From Hydractinia symbiolongicarpus (lineage: Eukaryota; Cnidaria; Hydrozoa; Anthoathecata; Hydractiniidae): 64,000 bases of DNA. The stretch is from assembly GCF_029227915.1 (NCBI RefSeq), contig NC_079882.1, positions 22,389,001 to 22,453,000 on the forward strand, read 5' to 3'. Under the pieces are notes generated by a model. That model was not told the origin of the DNA. It did no database searches and worked only from the letters and a program-made list of their open reading frames with translations. Each line of letters starts with the position of its first letter. Positions within the stretch are counted from its first letter, which is position 1. A program made the translations under genes and the position numbers. Shown here piece after piece: positions 13,512-26,600 of this stretch.

Positions 13512-14058
13512 TTTTATCCGTCTTGCTTCTATTCCGATATATTAAAAGTGTTTCATTTAAAAGAAAGTATCTACCTAAAATTATTCAACTCGACAAGGGG
13601 GTATGATTGCTAGTGTGGCCGAACAAACCAAACTTTACTGATGCTAAAAAATTATGAAAAAAGAACAGAACAGAAAAGTTTTCGAATCTGAAGAAAAAAA
13701 ACAAAGTTTGTAAGAAAGTATTTTCTTTTATGTTAATTAAAAATAAAATAAAACCAACAACTTTAGTATATACATTATAATTTTGTTTGCGTGTATAACT
13801 GAGAAATTAACTGTTAATAAAAAAGAACCCCCTTTTGATAAGCTGTAATTCTAAATAGTTAAAAAATATTAAAATTACATTTCGCTCATTCAACTGGTTG
13901 TCGATTTCAGTTTGTATTCATTCTGCGGACGCAACAAAGGTTTTCCATTTCATGTTTATTCATTATTTATGATTTTTATATTCTCACGTTAAGAAGCTCC
14001 ATTTATACGCCGACCATCTAAAAAACCTGAGTTATAATAAATAACACGTTTTTTTTAT

Positions 14059-14122
14059 CAACCTAGTCCCCAGGACTTGTTAGGCTTTTTAAAACCCTAT
14101 CAAGTCCTGGGGACGAGGTTGG
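14059..14122. repeat. Fold-back element, CCTNGTCCCCAGG family, copy 1
   Basis: Arms AACCTAGTCCCCAGGACTTG and its near reverse complement ending GGACGAGGTT surround a short centre. The same terminal motif occurs at 17755-17834 and 19178-19267. This looks like a miniature fold-back transposable element. Confidence 0.6.
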
Positions 14123-15884
14123 TTTATAAAAACAGAAATTTTTTGTTGGTTAAAAAATTTAAAATTTTGTCGGTTTTACATGGCCTTTTACTTATAACAC
14201 GAGTCAAAAGACGAAAAAGTGCTAATATGGTTATGTTACTCAGGTTTTTATTTTTAAGAACACTTGAAGGCTTCAATTTTTAACATGATAATGTATGTAT
14301 CTTATTTTTAGTCCTAAATTTAATTTAATTTCTTTTACGTGATAACGTTGTAAGCAAATTGCGATTTTGACCCAATTACGACACAAAGCCCTACTTGGGT
14401 TTGCACGTACTTGGCTTGTTTTCGAGTTAAGCATTTTTTTGGCGAGTTATTATAACTTCGTGGCGATAAAGCAAAATGGAGACAACAAAAAAGAACGAAC
14501 ATTAGTCTCTTTTTAACGAGTGGTTGTACAATACGAAAGTTAACACATTTTTTATTGGAAAAGTAGATATTGCTTCTATCAAAGATTGCCTTGACCAAAT
14601 AAGTAATGGCAACAAAACACAGATACCAGTTACTTAAACCTCCAAGGGACCGATGAAAATAGTTCGAATTTAGTCTAAAATGAAATTATAATTCGGAAAG
14701 CGATTTTTTCAAGAGATGGGGCAACAGTTACCGGGAAAAGTGGAATTTTGGCGATAAAAATGGGAGGGAAAAAGAGTCGGTCGAGTTAACGAATGTTCGA
14801 GTTATCCGAGGTTCGAGTTAACTATAGTTTTTTTTGTAAGAAGGTATTAACGAAAGTGCAAGGGACCTAAGAAAATGATTCGAGATAATGAACGTTATCC
14901 GGTGTTCGAGTTACCAGGAGCTAACTGTAGATTCAAACTTAAGACGAAGAATAAAAACAACATGCTTTTTCGTTAGCTATCTTTTATAGCGAAGAAAATT
15001 GCCTGTGTTTAGTGGATGGAACCAAAAACAAAAACATTGTTAAGGCAAACGTGAGTTTTTTATTTAAATTATTGCTACCTTGTCTCTCACACTCGAATTT
15101 TCGTTTTACTATTATTTCTAGTTGTTTAAGGAGGGTTGTTGCAAAGGAAGACACTTTTGAATTATTAAACAGTTTACACTCTCTACAAACAAAACATTCA
15201 GGATACTTATAAAAGAGCATGTAATAAACTTGATATTTGAAGCAGTCAAGCCATAGTACCATCAAGTATGTGTAAAATTAGCCCGGGGAGCGCAGATATT
15301 TCTTCCACTATTAGTCACTAAGCCTATTTTTCTGTTTTGTAGATATATTTTTGAATCATTTTGCTAAGTTTTTTCATTTAAAAAAAAAAAAATTAGCAAA
15401 TGCAGACTTATTTCATGTCCCATCCTGAAACCGGACCTTTTTTATCGACAGGAGTTAATAAATAAAGCCTAGCTGCTTGTCTGCATCCCTACAGAAGAAT
15501 TAACTTGCCAAAACGAACTTGGGTTAACGTTCCTCGCGAAAGAAAACTTGGGTTACCATTTTAGCACTCTTACCTACTCAGGGTCAACCCAAGTACGCGA
15601 TTAACCTACTTTGTAAAAATCGAAATTGTGTTAAAACAATAAATAATACATGTTCCTACGTTTAAACGAAGCACAATGCTCTGTTTTCAGTAAATTAGAA
15701 GAAAAATCTTTAAAGATAACATGGGAACTTATAATAGCAATGTCTCAGAACGCTTACGTCAGCAGCGGGAATCCCACCATAAACAATAGACATAGTCACG
15801 TGATTTTAGGCGAGAGTTCGGAATTTAAAAATGGCAGCATGTTGTATACAAACACGAGGCGGAACATTGAGAATCTCTATAATA

Positions 15885-16604
15885 ATACGCTAGGTGTGTC
15901 TGTCTGTGTGTCTGTGACAGGCAAAGTGGATGTCTTCATTTTCCTTTGATGTTGCCGAAAAATGCATGTCTAATATGTTAAATTTTTTGACGTTAGGGCG
16001 CGACGAAAATAACACAACTTTAACGTCAATATCCTATATTAAATTAATGAAGCCATTACAGTGCAAATAAAATTTCGAGGCCAAACAACTTGGAAACGAG
16101 TTGGTGACGTCGATGTTTTTTCACCGCGTGGGTAACTAGGGAGCAGCTGGGACCAATTTGGGTAATTCCAAACCTGAGTCCCCAAATCCGTTTCGGAATG
16201 GACGGGTTTATGACGTCATCAAAAAACCTTTAAACCACAATATTTCCGTAACCGTTGGTCAAAAGTACATGATCCTATACATTTTCTTGATCAGCGTTTC
16301 AAGAGCTATAACATGAAACGGGTACACAAATTTCGAAAAAATAATTTTTTGTACTTTTATTAGCGACTTTGCTGACGTCAGCAAAATTTTTAAACCCGTA
16401 AATCTCATTAACCATTCATCAAAAGCACGTGATTACATACACTTTCTTGATCAGCGCTTTAAAGTCTACACAATAAAGGCAACGTAAAAACAAGGTTCTA
16501 ATTTTTTTGGCAGATGGGTTGCTGACGTCATCAAAATTCATATGACGCTTATTTTTCAATTTTATCCTGCTTCAGTGGATTTTTCCACGGGCTTTATCGA
16601 CTAG
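15885..16604 (+). repeat. Helitron-like non-autonomous repeat, copy A
   Basis: This segment is homologous, in the same orientation, to 61625-62213: both share a GTTTGTGACAGGC-like start, a GCGTGGGTAACTAGGG block, a GGGACCAA block and a common 3' end. The end has a short hairpin around TGGATTTTTCCA, then CTAG (16601-16604) followed by T. No protein is encoded. The 5' boundary is approximate. Confidence 0.55.
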
Positions 16605-17754
16605 TAAAATCAATAATTTACAGGACAACCACAAAAAGCATCAACGTCATAAAACTTTGCATATAGAATTTATATTTATGATAAACGTAGTTTTTTAAGA
16701 AATAAATTTCCAGTTCCAAAGTTTTAAACTATTTTGTGAGATAGCTCTAGCTAGCTGTTTATACATGTTAGCATCTTTAAGTTACCTTTTTACATTAGAA
16801 AGTTACCTGTTTATACAAAAGTTTATGTTGGATACAAATATAACTTGCATTTTTCATTAAAAGAAGGGTTGTGAACATTACCTGGACAAAATAGCTAGCT
16901 GAGACATTGTTTCTTTTACCTCTTTATAGTCGCATATTATCTTTAATATTTAGAAAGGGGAGTAAAACGCACGAAATTTTTGGAAAATTGTTTTTTTAGT
17001 TGTATGTGTCTCAAGCAAACTTTGAGATTAAAATTAAAAAATTAAAATTTTATTTCAGAAATTATTCTCAGACTCATGAGAGTGAAGTGAGGAGTGCAAC
17101 CCGCAAATCAATATAGCAATACCCGTCAAAGAGGTAAATTTTAGCTGCGCATTAATGACCGAGTATTGGAACGAGAATTTTCGTGACTTTACGAGAAGAA
17201 ACGCTGAATAATGAATACGCGGTTTGCAAAAAAACCAAACTATATTGTGTCATGAAATATGCACAATTTATGAGAAAACAGACCACGAGTGCGTACGTTG
17301 CGAATAAAGTATTATCCTTTTAAGAAATGCGTATTTCGTAAATTTTTTAATACTTTCGTTAGGCTATACAGGGTTTATCTTTAATTTATAGGTTGCCTAA
17401 CGTGGTGACGCATAGTTGCTTTTACACGTACACACTTCAATATATTTTTCCCTTTCAACTTGAATATTATTAACTTTTGCGCAAAATTATTCTGATATAG
17501 CTAATCTTAGCATATTATTAGCACACTTAAGATTTTATAGTGCAATTCTTTAAGCGGTGGCATTCAACTAGATTTTAAGGGTAAAAAAGACATTTTACAC
17601 CAACGATAGAATACAAGTTTATACGTTGATTTTTGCTTAACTATATTCCATTTAGGATGCAAGCAAAATTTTACGACGAGCATATTTTTAGAATATTGTT
17701 AACATTTTGTCTCATTTCAAGAAATAAAGAAGAATAAAATCTAAATAATTGACC

Positions 17755-17834
17755 AACATCATCCCCAGGGCTCTTTTTCACTTTTTAATAACGATGCCAT
17801 TATCGAAAAGTAAAAAAGTTCTGGAGACGAGGTT
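17755..17834. repeat. Fold-back element, CCTNGTCCCCAGG family, copy 2
   Basis: Left arm CATCCCCAGGGCTC and right arm ending GGAGACGAGGTT form an imperfect hairpin about 80 bases long. It matches the termini of the copies at 14059 and 19178, with more mismatches. Confidence 0.5.
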
Positions 17835-19177
17835 AGCTAATTGACGTAAAGTTGTCTAACCTCACTACCATGCGATCTGCTCACGAAAATCTTTTCGTGG
17901 TTGTTGTTGTAAATTAACAGCAAAATGATTTAGGTACGAAGTTGTTTTTTTTATTTTTCTTTAGTGCTTGATAAATTAGATGAAAAGAATTTAAATTCTG
18001 AAAGAAATAAGGCTTATTATTTAAAGGAAAACTAGCGAAAAATCTTACACATATATTTTTTCTGTAATAAAAACATTCTTTCATGTCACGAAAACCGCTT
18101 GGCATGAAAAATTTTAATTTTTTATGACTAAATTCTTTCCTTAAAAACTATATTTACATTAACGGTCGCCGCCATTATCAAACAAAATTGAACTTGGTTC
18201 GTACATATTTCGTTGATTTGTGACGTCACACGCCGCATAAAGCTGAATTTGTTCAAGGGATGTTGGGACACAAAATGAAAATCTCTCCTTTGAAAGTAAT
18301 CACACTCTTTAATACGAAAATAATTTTCCGTTTTTTTATCTTTTGAAAAATATGACCTTAAAAAAATGAAAACGGCCTTGGCGGCGAGGTTGCTCATTCA
18401 GCATTTCCATGTTACACACTTTTTTATAAGAATCGTACATTTTAGTTTAAGCATATCAATTTTTAGGGTTTTAAATAATACTTAATAAAAGTGATTCCTA
18501 AATAATTATTAAAAATAAAGAAAAATTTACAATTTTCAAAATATTCAAAATATGATTGGTTACACTACAATGATATGTCTTTTGCTCTGTAAAGTTTGTA
18601 AAGAGCAAATTCGTTCCCAACGCCTATTGTCTCGCTGTCCCGATTAAAAAAATAAAATAAACGACAGAAATGCAATAGGTAATATTCCAGATTATTCAAA
18701 TTTTATAAAAAAAAACTTGTTTTATTATTGAGCCACAGCATTGTTTCTAAAATAAGATTTTGGAAACACGAGCCTTGAATTTTATTACAAAAATAATTGA
18801 AAAAGATGTACTTTATTTTTACCAATAAGGGTGTTAAGGGTGTTTTGTGGCCCGCTAAAATCATCAAATCCACTTTTATTGTCAAACTCTGGTAAGCTTC
18901 TTTAATCATTAGCAAAAATCAGTTCCTGCGAAATTAACTTCTGTTCATCGCCAAAATTTTATTATCGGAAATTTTTGACAAACAATTTTAAACAGGTTGT
19001 GGGACGATATCACAGTTGTAACAGAGACTTTGTGAATGTAGAAGTAATATATTGCAGCTGAATTACAGTCATACCCGCACAACACCACAATTACTGAACT
19101 TTAGAGTCCATATAATCGGCTGGTTAGATGGTTTTTGTCATAAAACGAACACAATCAGGTGACAAAACTTTGTCCCT

Positions 19178-19267
19178 AACCTCGTCCCCGGGGCTTCTTT
19201 TGTCTTTTTATATTTGGACAGCCTTGGTCCAAATATAAAAAGCCTAACAAAGCCTGAGAACGAGGTT
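19178..19267. repeat. Fold-back element, CCTNGTCCCCAGG family, copy 3
   Basis: The element begins AACCTCGTCCCCGGGGC and ends GAGAACGAGGTT, with an inner perfect hairpin around TTTTTATATTTGGAC and its complement. It is the longest of the three copies. Confidence 0.6.
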
Positions 19268-20047
19268 ACTTCACCCTACCTTGTCCGATGTATTATAATG
19301 TAGAAAATGTAAACATAAGTATACAAAAGAAACTTTCCTTTCTCAGCTTTTAAAAGCTAAATTTCTAACAAAAAAACTAAAGGGTACGGTACAATTTGTG
19401 ACTTCCATGCCTTTTCTCCCGTAATTTTGGAAATCTGCGGCAAAACAAAGCACCGTGACAGCAGCTAAGAAGCTTGGTGCATAATAACCTTGGGAAAAAA
19501 ATAAACAGGATCCAAAAGTTCGATTTCGCCAGAGCTTAATTTCATAAAATCCAAAACAAAGCGAAGAAACAGAACTCAATGGATTAGGTTCTACAGGTAA
19601 TCAATGTACCAATGGCATGTAAAATTTGGCAAAGGACAATTATGCGGATGACCAAATGGATGGAACAAATCCAAAAAATCAGTTCCGCAAATAATTTCTT
19701 CGGCAAATAATTTGCACTCTAACATACGAAATTCAATTCTATTATTTTCCTTCGAAGGATACTTGAGTTTGCGTTCCGCTGACAACATGTGAAAGAAAAT
19801 GAATAAACGTAAGAAAGTTACTCTTGTGTTATTTCTGCAATTACAATAATTTAAAATTCTCAGTACTGCTTGTTCTGTAAAATCGTGTCACCGTGCTTCG
19901 ACCAAAATGGTATCTTTAAGGTGCATTTTTTCGCTTTTTGTGTAGCGTAAAACTTTTTTACAGTGCAGAGTTAAATTGTTAGCATATCAGAAATTAAAAC
20001 ACATTTCCTCATTGTTATGGAAGGCATATAAATAAAATATTTCTGAC

Positions 20048-23000
20048 TCAAACATTATCAACGGATGAATCTTGTACAAGAATTACACGGGTTCTCTCCA
20101 AAGCCAATTTTATGAGAGCTTCATTCTCCTTTTCTCTACGTTTAAGATCTTCTGATTTTTGTTTTTCTTGTTTTTGTTGTTGCTTTTCTTCCTGTTTGCG
20201 TTCTTTTTTCTGTTCAAAGTTCCTCCACATGCCATACAATAATCTATCATCAGTATTGTGCATCTGGTATGTCTGCGCATCTGGCATTGTCTCATACGCT
20301 ATGCGTTCGTAAATCACCTCATTGTTTTCAATGACAGAGGGTACCGTTTCTTCTATTTTTAATTCCTTTTCCTTTTTTCTTTCTTTTTTCTTCTTTTTCT
20401 TTTTTAATTGCACAGGCGGCGGAGAGTCGACAACAACTTTGAGCTTCTTCCTTTCCTTCTTCACTGTTGACTTAACGTCTAGGTTTGGAGTCAAGCCGGC
20501 TCTTAACATCTGTCTTGTGTAGCTTTTTTTCAAAACAACAAGTCGAAACAGCTCATCGGTGTGTTTATCTTCAAGTTTCTTCATCTTTTGCTGATATCCT
20601 AACTTAAATTCTTCGAAAAAAACGCGGAGATCACTCAGCTCTTGATGAATCAGCACTGGTGTTGGCTGTACTAAAAATTTAAATGTATTAAAATAAAAGT
20701 TAGTTTAATTCGTCAACATGGTTAATTGTAAGAAAAAGCAAACCAAAACAGACTCTGTTCGTTAAAGAATGGCTTTAAGACCTTTTAATCTTAAACTTTT
20801 TACTTAAAAAAAATTGGAAAAATCTAGAAATTGTCCTTCAAAAAATACTAATTACGTCATTTTTAAGGACTCTTATAGTACAGTGTTTTGACAAAAAAAA
20901 AGGTTCATACATAATTATAAAAAAATCATATATTTACCAGGATGGACTTTTCTCTTTTTGTAACATTTAATTATATAGGAGACACATATGCCAACAAATG
21001 CCATGGCTAAGTATACGTAACACAATGTCAGTATTATGGAGGTGGATTCTTCGGGTGTAAGAAGCAACTCTTCTACAACCGTTACAAATGGCTAAAAAGA
21101 AAACAAAATAATATTTATTTGGACCTGCTTCATCTTTATATTACTATCTTAATTTGATTGCGAGTTATTTTTAAAATGGCGCCCAGTACAAATTAATCCA
21201 TATTTTTTCTGAGACTGTACTCAGCATGGGACGCTAAAGAAGCAAAAAGAAAATATGTTTTCATTCATATGCATTTACTTTAAATTCAACATAATTTAGC
21301 TTTAATGGTGGAATATTTCACCTATGAGGACATGAGGGTGACTTATAGCCGAAGATTCAATTCCATTAGCGGAAACGTCGAGAAACGAATATGCTGTTGA
21401 AAGAGTGATAAATCTTTTTATTATTTTTAAGAAATATTGCGTCTTGTTGTTGCTTGAAACTCTTAATCGCAAATCTTTCTTTAGCCTTTTTAACTTATGT
21501 ATCTTTTGATTGATTCTATTAGCCCGTAATTAAATAACGTAAAGGACAATTTATTTTTTACTTTTAATGTTTGATTCGTATTTTACATAGGCGATATTTT
21601 TCTCGTCCCACGGATTCGATTAATTTTCGATAACAAAATTAATCGCCAACGGTACTCTTCAGCAAGTAATTTCTACTACGTATTTTGACTGTCAGACAAG
21701 CCCGATTTTGTTCTATGAAAGCACGAAATAATTTTGGTCAAAATAGCAAATGTGATATTTTCTTAAAGATTCCCCTGGACTATATGTGTTATTTGTGGAG
21801 GTTGAAATTGCCAGTTGTTGGCGATGCTGGAAGTTGCATTATGTTTTTTTACAGTGACAGAATACTTTTTTGCGAGAATTAGCTAGCCATTTTGGAAAAT
21901 TTCAGTTAAATTCTGTTGATTCTTGATGCCATTGCATATAAGTTGCTATTTAACAATATAAGGGAAAGATCATTTACAAAAAGTTTTGCCTTCTTCTCTT
22001 TCTCTATCCTCTTAGTAAAACGTAAACAAGGCAAGCCTTACCTGCAACAATCCAATTTTCTTTTGTACAAACCGGGAGATCTCAGCTTGGTTTGAGGAAA
22101 CAAAACTTCTCATATCATCTTCCACCCTGGCAAACTCTGCCGACAAAATAACTCCGTATCCGCTCTTCAAATCCAAAATTTCATATATCTTTAGGCTTCT
22201 TCTTTTTAATTCTTCGGTATAACCTTTGGTAGAGATAGCATCAATCATTCCAATAACAACCTCACCCTTCTCCACGGCGTCTAAAACATCCGTTACTTTC
22301 GTGTAATTTCTTGATTTGTCAACAATAGCATTGCGGAGAATAGCTGTGCGGAACTCGAATGTATTAGTAATGGCTGCGACCTAAAATTATTAAAAAAGTT
22401 TAAAGGGTAAATCTCTTAATATTATATGTACAAGATTTATTCAAGACAATAATTTCACGGGTACTTTGAAATAGTAACAAAAAAATTGGTCGAATCAGTG
22501 AGGTCATTAAATCTATCTCTGCAATTTTTTTGTCACGTGGTTTTTCCCGTGGGCCATTCAACTAATTTTAAAAACTACTATTTTTGATTCTTAGACTTTA
22601 CAAATTCTTAGACGTATACGCAAGACCAATCGCAGCGCAGTGTTTGAGTGCAGATTTTCAACAACCTTTTTTGCATTCTATGAGCTAAATGTGCAGATGA
22701 ACCAAAGTTAAGCAAATACCTTTGTTCCGTATAATTTATATTTAGTGTCCATAGCGCTCACACTCATGCCAGATGAGACAGCACCACCAAAAATGCTGAT
22801 TATGCATAAACCAATCAAAATCCACCATATCATGAGAGCTTTAGCTAGATTAGACGAAGATACATAATCTCCATATCTAAATGCAATTATAGGTAATGAA
22901 GTAATAAAATGCAAAGTACGGGAGAGACATACGAATTATGAGAACACATCTTCTTCGCTAAATTCTATTTGCTGATAGATATTATATGCGTAGTTTTAAC

Positions 23001-23676
23001 AACTGGGTTACCCTAACGTCGTCATAGTGATAAATGAAAGCCAAAATCCTTCGTACGCGCCATACACAGACCTCTGTCTTGTGATGTCACTCTCAGATAC
23101 ATATTGTTCCTAAAATAATGTTCAAACGAACGCAAAAGTTATCATACCCTGAAGAAAAAATTGAATCCAAAATAATAACAGTAAAAATAATAAAAAAACT
23201 TACGGAGAACCAAAGGACCCATCCCATTATTGTCGCTAATAAAATAGCTATCAGAATTACGGGCCAAGCAGCATACACTGCAGTAAGGATATTCAAGAAT
23301 CCAACAGTCTTGTACTCTGGTTGATAAACAATTAAGGCGCTTCCCTGAGATGCAACAATACCGACAAATGGATATGTTCCAGCAAATCGAGTTATTGCGA
23401 ATCTTCCAAAGATAGGAAAAGACAAGTGAACATCACCGTCCAGATACTTTTTCACTTCATCAACATCTTCTTTTTGAGAAGTTCGTCCACTCTTGGTTCT
23501 GTTATAATATAGCGATGGTCGGTATGATTTGCAATCAGTACATACGTTATTCACCACCATCTTCAGAATGTCAGGAAATAAACCCTCAACATCGCCTTCT
23601 ATTTTACCAACTTGACCAATGTATGGTTTGTAGTCGTACCAATTACTAAACACATACTTTGGACATTTGCACGTAT
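20048..23676 (-). CDS. Ionotropic glutamate receptor-like channel module with K+ channel filter and coiled-coil tail
   Basis: Exons 23204-23676, 23012-23109, 22720-22876, 22042-22380, 20938-21091 and 20048-20670. The first encodes a substrate-binding-type S1 lobe ([11 protein letters not shown], then TYPFVGIV) and membrane segment M1 ([20 protein letters not shown]). The next two encode the re-entrant pore and third segment, joined as [17 protein letters not shown], then [20 protein letters not shown]. Exon 22042-22380 is the S2 lobe; 20938-21091 is M4 ([20 protein letters not shown]). The last exon is a roughly 200-residue cytoplasmic tail rich in Lys, Glu and Gln, probably coiled-coil. TMTTLGYGD matches the Kv signature T-x-x-T-x-G-Y-G-D, and GluR0 and AvGluR1 show that K+-type filters occur in glutamate-receptor folds. 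The animal M3 motif SYTANLAAF is missing. K+ selectivity is predicted from the motif, not shown. Confidence 0.85.
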
Positions 23677-26600
23677 CTATTGGAAAAAAAGCATTAATTA
23701 TTAACAGACAAAATTATTTAAATAAGGGCAGTTTCTTCGCCATTTTACAAATATGGCCGGCAACATTACTGGATTACCATTACTCCATTACTGAATTATC
23801 TATTAAGAAAAGTCCCTAAATTTAGAAAAAAGGTGATGCTGACGTCAATAACAATAGGATATTTAGGAATGTTTGAAGCTACCTTAAAGGGAAAATTGAA
23901 AGCGGAAAAGAAAAGAACACAAGTGATTGCGAATTGCCTTGTATTCGTAAACTTAAAATATCGCATTTTTAAAACAAGAAAGAACAATATCAATTTATTA
24001 TTCCGCGTGTTACATTATTCCCTGATCGTTTGCAATTTTCCTGTAAATTCGGTTCATCAGACATTGGATATAAGCAAAACAATAGGCATTTGCGGTTACT
24101 TTTTCGTAATCTTTCATCCGGCAATGTCAATAAAACTGTGCCTATTCGCAAAAAGTTTATTCCACATTTAACGTTATCAAATAACTCAAGTTCTAAGTCA
24201 TCCTTAACACTGACAAGCAATCTTTGACAGGTTCAAAAAGCGTTAATTTAAGACAGAAAAAGCTTTCAATTAATATTTTAAAGATTGTACGTTTTTCACA
24301 GATAGAAATAAGTGAAATTACCTGCGTATAATGTTAAGATGGGTCCATCACCGTAAGTGTTGAATCCAAGCAATAAAATCTCATACTTCGTATAACTTTC
24401 CAAGTCGGTCATTTTGTACTCAAAAGTAAACTGGTCGAACGTAATGATAGTATACGGTTGAGAGACAAGATCTTGTCCGGATTGTTGATACTTTCTATAA
24501 AAGAGTCTGTAGCCTGATAAATATCCATTCCTAAACTCCAGTGGAATAGCATCCCATGTTACAAACATTTCTGATGTCGAGTAGCGATCTTCAACTGTTG
24601 CGTTTGGCGGAAATATGGACGGGGCTAAATTATAACGTAAAGTATTTCTGTGTCAGATATTTTATTTTCTATATCATATCATGTATATATGTTTATAAAT
24701 GTAATCAGACATTGTTTCAAATTTTTCTGTTTTAATTGGGTGAGAAATTTTTACAATTCTAAACAACATATTGAATTTATGGAGCTGACAAAATTATTAA
24801 AATTTTAGGAGCGAATCCACCTAGTTACAACGCAGCGATTTGCAGAGTCCTGTAATTAAAAACATCAATAATAAAAAGTTCTAATAAATCGATTCCACAA
24901 AAACGATAAATTTATTGCGGTCGAAGAATTAACGATATATGATATTCGTAATAACAAATTATTTTCGAGGTATTAGTTAGCCATATAAATTCATCACGCG
25001 ATAGTGAAAAATCACAAGGTTAATTATGTACTGTTATTTTTCTGTTTCTTAAAGTCGGGTAAAATATTATCATTCCTGTATTATTTTACGACAACATTAT
25101 ATACAGTACAATGACATACCTAAAGGAGTGATATTATTTTCGCGTTTCTATTCGCGAAAATTTCTTTCTACGAAATACACCAAAGTTATCTATTCGCAAA
25201 AATTATTTCTCGCAAAAATATTGCTCGATTCGCAAAAATAAACTGGTTAGACAATCGCACTATTTACACTGTTAAACTTTCGCAAAAAATTCTTCTCAAG
25301 ATATAAAAAAAAATTATTTCCCTCCAGTTATTTTAATTTTAGGGAATCAAACGTCAACAAAATAAAGTGCTTAAGAAACAGAAACAAAAAAAGACTGAGT
25401 GGGAGTACGCTTAATTTACGTCTCCGTCGCTGTTTGCTTCCCTGGATGTTATATAAGCACTAGGCCCTGAGTATAATATATCAACATACCCCCAGGAGGA
25501 GTGCGAAACACAAATACTTCGAAAGGTCCATATCCTGCATTGGTAAAGCCAGAGATCTCAAACCAATAAAAAGTGTACGCTTTTAAGTTTGTGATAGTAA
25601 TTTGACCCATTGTGTTATCAACAACAACTTCTTGCCATGCGTTAGGTTTATAATATTCTCGATATCTTATTCTATATCCACGCAATATTCCAGGAACTTG
25701 TGCGTGAGGTATTTTCTTCCATGAGAAGTATACTGTATTCGAATCCAGTATTTGCTTTTCACAAGATGGTGGGGCGATATACGGAACTAAAATAAATAGT
25801 ACATCATAATGTAGATATTTATGGTATCAAGCAAAGAATGCAAAACACAATTTTTATCCCCAATATGAAAATTAGCTTTGCCTAAAATTAGCTTTGCTCA
25901 AATAATTAACAAAAAATCGATTATCACAACAGGCTGATCACATATTTCTCACGAATTTATCATTTGTTAAATTTTTTTTGTTTTTTTTCAAAACGTTTCC
26001 TTATGTTTACTATACTACGAGTCACTCTAACCACATTTAGAGTACTTGTTCACTTGAATAGATAAAGTATACATAAATATTAAATAGTGTTTTTTTAAAA
26101 AAAATTAAATAAAATACAGCATATTATGCGGTACTTAAATATTTCTATCTTTAGGCGTGACATGATGTCCAGCGATAAAAGATTCAGTACTCTGCTTTTT
26201 TGACACCATTTTAAATTCATTTTGACTGTACAGTATATTGCGGTTTGAAATTATTGTGGTTTGAAATTGGCTGTAGTAGTAGAATAAATTTCTTAAGGGG
26301 AACTTCTTTCGAACTTTTCAGCAAACACGAAAAATGTAAAGGCAAGGTAAAATTGCTCTAAAACAAACCTCCTTCTAAAGTTTTAACTTTAATCAGCGAA
26401 CTCGCAACACCATTTCCAGAGCTGATTGCAGCTAATACTCTTATACCATACCACGTTACTGGCTGCAAGTCTACAATCTTGAGTGATAAATTTCTCGTAC
26501 CAAAATTATCCCATGTACTTTCATTTCCATCCAACTTTTTAAAGAAAACTTGATACAAGGAGAAAGTTCCATGCAAGACAGTTTTATTCACGTCATCCCA

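Larger units (their letters stand above)
13512..20047. other. Intergenic region, repeat-rich, upstream of the DUF11-like gene
   Basis: About 6.5 kb with no exon chain or signal-peptide start that I could support on either strand. It must hold the promoter of the gene starting at 13511 and the 3' flank of the channel gene ending at 20048. Recognisable content is three fold-back elements (14059, 17755, 19178), a Helitron-like repeat (about 15885-16604) and, at 14770-14930, several short TTCGAGTTA repeats. Open frames here are short, AT-rich and lack domain signatures. Confidence 0.6.

Noticed and set aside
15650-15949. Plus-strand open frame of 99 codons in the intergenic region
   Set aside because: No domain, no splice context, and its 3' part overlaps the Helitron-like repeat.
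20112-20522. Two plus-strand Ser/Phe-rich open frames
   Set aside because: They are the antisense of the Lys/Glu-rich tail exon of the channel gene.
23833-24227. Overlapping plus- and minus-strand open frames between the last FN3 exon and the S1 exon
   Set aside because: No matching splice sites in phase 1 and no similarity to receptor lobes; treated as intron.
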